Source of the DNA: Candidatus Nanopelagicales bacterium
GTDB lineage: Bacteria; Actinomycetota; Actinomycetes; S36-B12; GCA-2699445
Reading direction: 5' to 3'
Assembly (NCBI GenBank): GCA_029939085.1
Contig: JAOZTQ010000064.1
Span: 1,908-7,465 of the forward strand
DNA: 5,558 bases
The translations under genes and the position numbers were made by a program. Of this stretch, positions 5,177 through 5,558 are shown piece after piece (position 1 is the first letter of the stretch; each line of letters begins with the position of its first letter). The notes under the pieces were generated by a model that worked only from the letters and a program-made list of their open reading frames with translations, was not told the origin of the DNA and made no database searches.

Positions 5177-5558
5177 ATGCCCAAGCACGGTTCAGCACTC
5201 CCCATGTTTTTGGGTCTGCTCTATCGACTGCGCGAGTTGCAGGTGCCGGTCGGTGCTCAGGAGGCAGTGTCACTCGCTAATGCTCTGGCACAGGGGCTAC
5301 ACGAGAACAACGCGACTCATTACTACTTCACGGCTCGATCTCTTCTGATACATCATGAAGCACACCTGGATGCGTTCGACCGAGCGTTTCTGGCGGAGTA
5401 CGTCGGTTTGACCGAGGACGTAGATCTCAAGAAGGAGATCCATGAATGGTTAGAGCGAGCTGCCGCGGGTGAGGTTCCCGATATTGATTTTCCTGAATTA
5501 TCCCCGGAGGAAATTGAAGATCTGAAACGGGAATTTGAGAAACGATTGCAGGAGCAGC
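5177..5558 (+). CDS. CoxE-like VWA-domain protein, N-terminal part (cut by window end)
   Basis: The frame is open from ATG 5177 to the last base and encodes 127 visible residues. It begins MPKHGSALPMFLGLLYRLRE, followed by a helical region with LQVPVGAQEAVSLANALAQGL (21-41), the YYFTARSLLIHHEAHLDAFDRAF block (49-71) and an acidic helical stretch, PELSPEEIEDLKREFEKRLQEQ. The LxxLRxxxVPV start and ARSLLxHxEAHxDAFDRAF are hallmarks of the N-terminal region of CoxE-type proteins, whose VWA metal-binding domain (MIDAS motif DxSxS) lies further on and is outside the window. These proteins partner with MoxR ATPases, and one is encoded just upstream. An in-frame TAG at 5165 limits the start to TTG 5171 or ATG 5177; the ribosome-binding site is weak (GGTAGG at 5163-5168). 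M10 is another possible start. Partial only because of the window edge, as far as can be seen. Confidence 0.85.
   Translation, partial: MPKHGSALPMFLGLLYRLRELQVPVGAQEAVSLANALAQGLHENNATHYYFTARSLLIHHEAHLDAFDRAFLAEYVGLTEDVDLKKEIHEWLERAAAGEVPDIDFPELSPEEIEDLKREFEKRLQEQ

Overview
The window looks like chromosomal DNA of a bacterium, most likely an actinomycete-lineage organism (Actinomycetota) of middling G+C content. The clues are a near-consensus actinobacterial-type Zur operator, a fibronectin type III domain of the style common in secreted actinobacterial proteins, a GTG-started lipoprotein, and a MoxR/CoxE-type ATPase and von Willebrand factor A (VWA) gene pair. The phylum call is inference. 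I see no tRNA, rRNA, CRISPR array, insertion sequence or phage gene.

Layout from left to right. (1) At 1-217 a palindromic Zur-type operator stands directly in front of a cysteine-free, zinc-independent ribosomal protein L33 gene (rpmG), the classic zinc-starvation paralogue arrangement. (2) At 231-788 on the minus strand is an SRPBCC-fold protein of unknown substrate that converges on rpmG, with only 13 bases between their stop codons. (3) At 926-3124 on the minus strand is a large secreted protein: signal peptide, eight-unit Asp-box beta-propeller, fibronectin type III domain, Gly/Ser-rich acidic linker and a very lysine-rich C-terminal domain. (4) At 3125-3433 is a divergent intergenic region with several inverted repeats and a degenerate Zur-like site in front of the propeller gene. 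(5) On the plus strand come a MoxR-type AAA+ ATPase (3461-4297), a small lipoprotein with a DUF4352-like look (4414-4998), and the N-terminal 127 residues of a CoxE-like VWA-partner protein that runs off the window end (5177 onward).

How the genes may work together. The MoxR ATPase and CoxE-like protein very probably form a chaperone-like pair; in the family, MoxR hydrolyses ATP and the VWA partner recognises a client, often for metal-cofactor insertion or complex maturation. Here the pair is split by a lipoprotein gene, which raises the possibility that the lipoprotein is a client or accessory. The L33 gene is expected to be derepressed when zinc is scarce. Whether the propeller gene is also under metal control is only a weak suggestion. 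No clearly new multi-gene system is proven; the most unusual items are the extended dyad at the Zur site, the architecture of the secreted propeller protein, and the interrupted MoxR-VWA pair.
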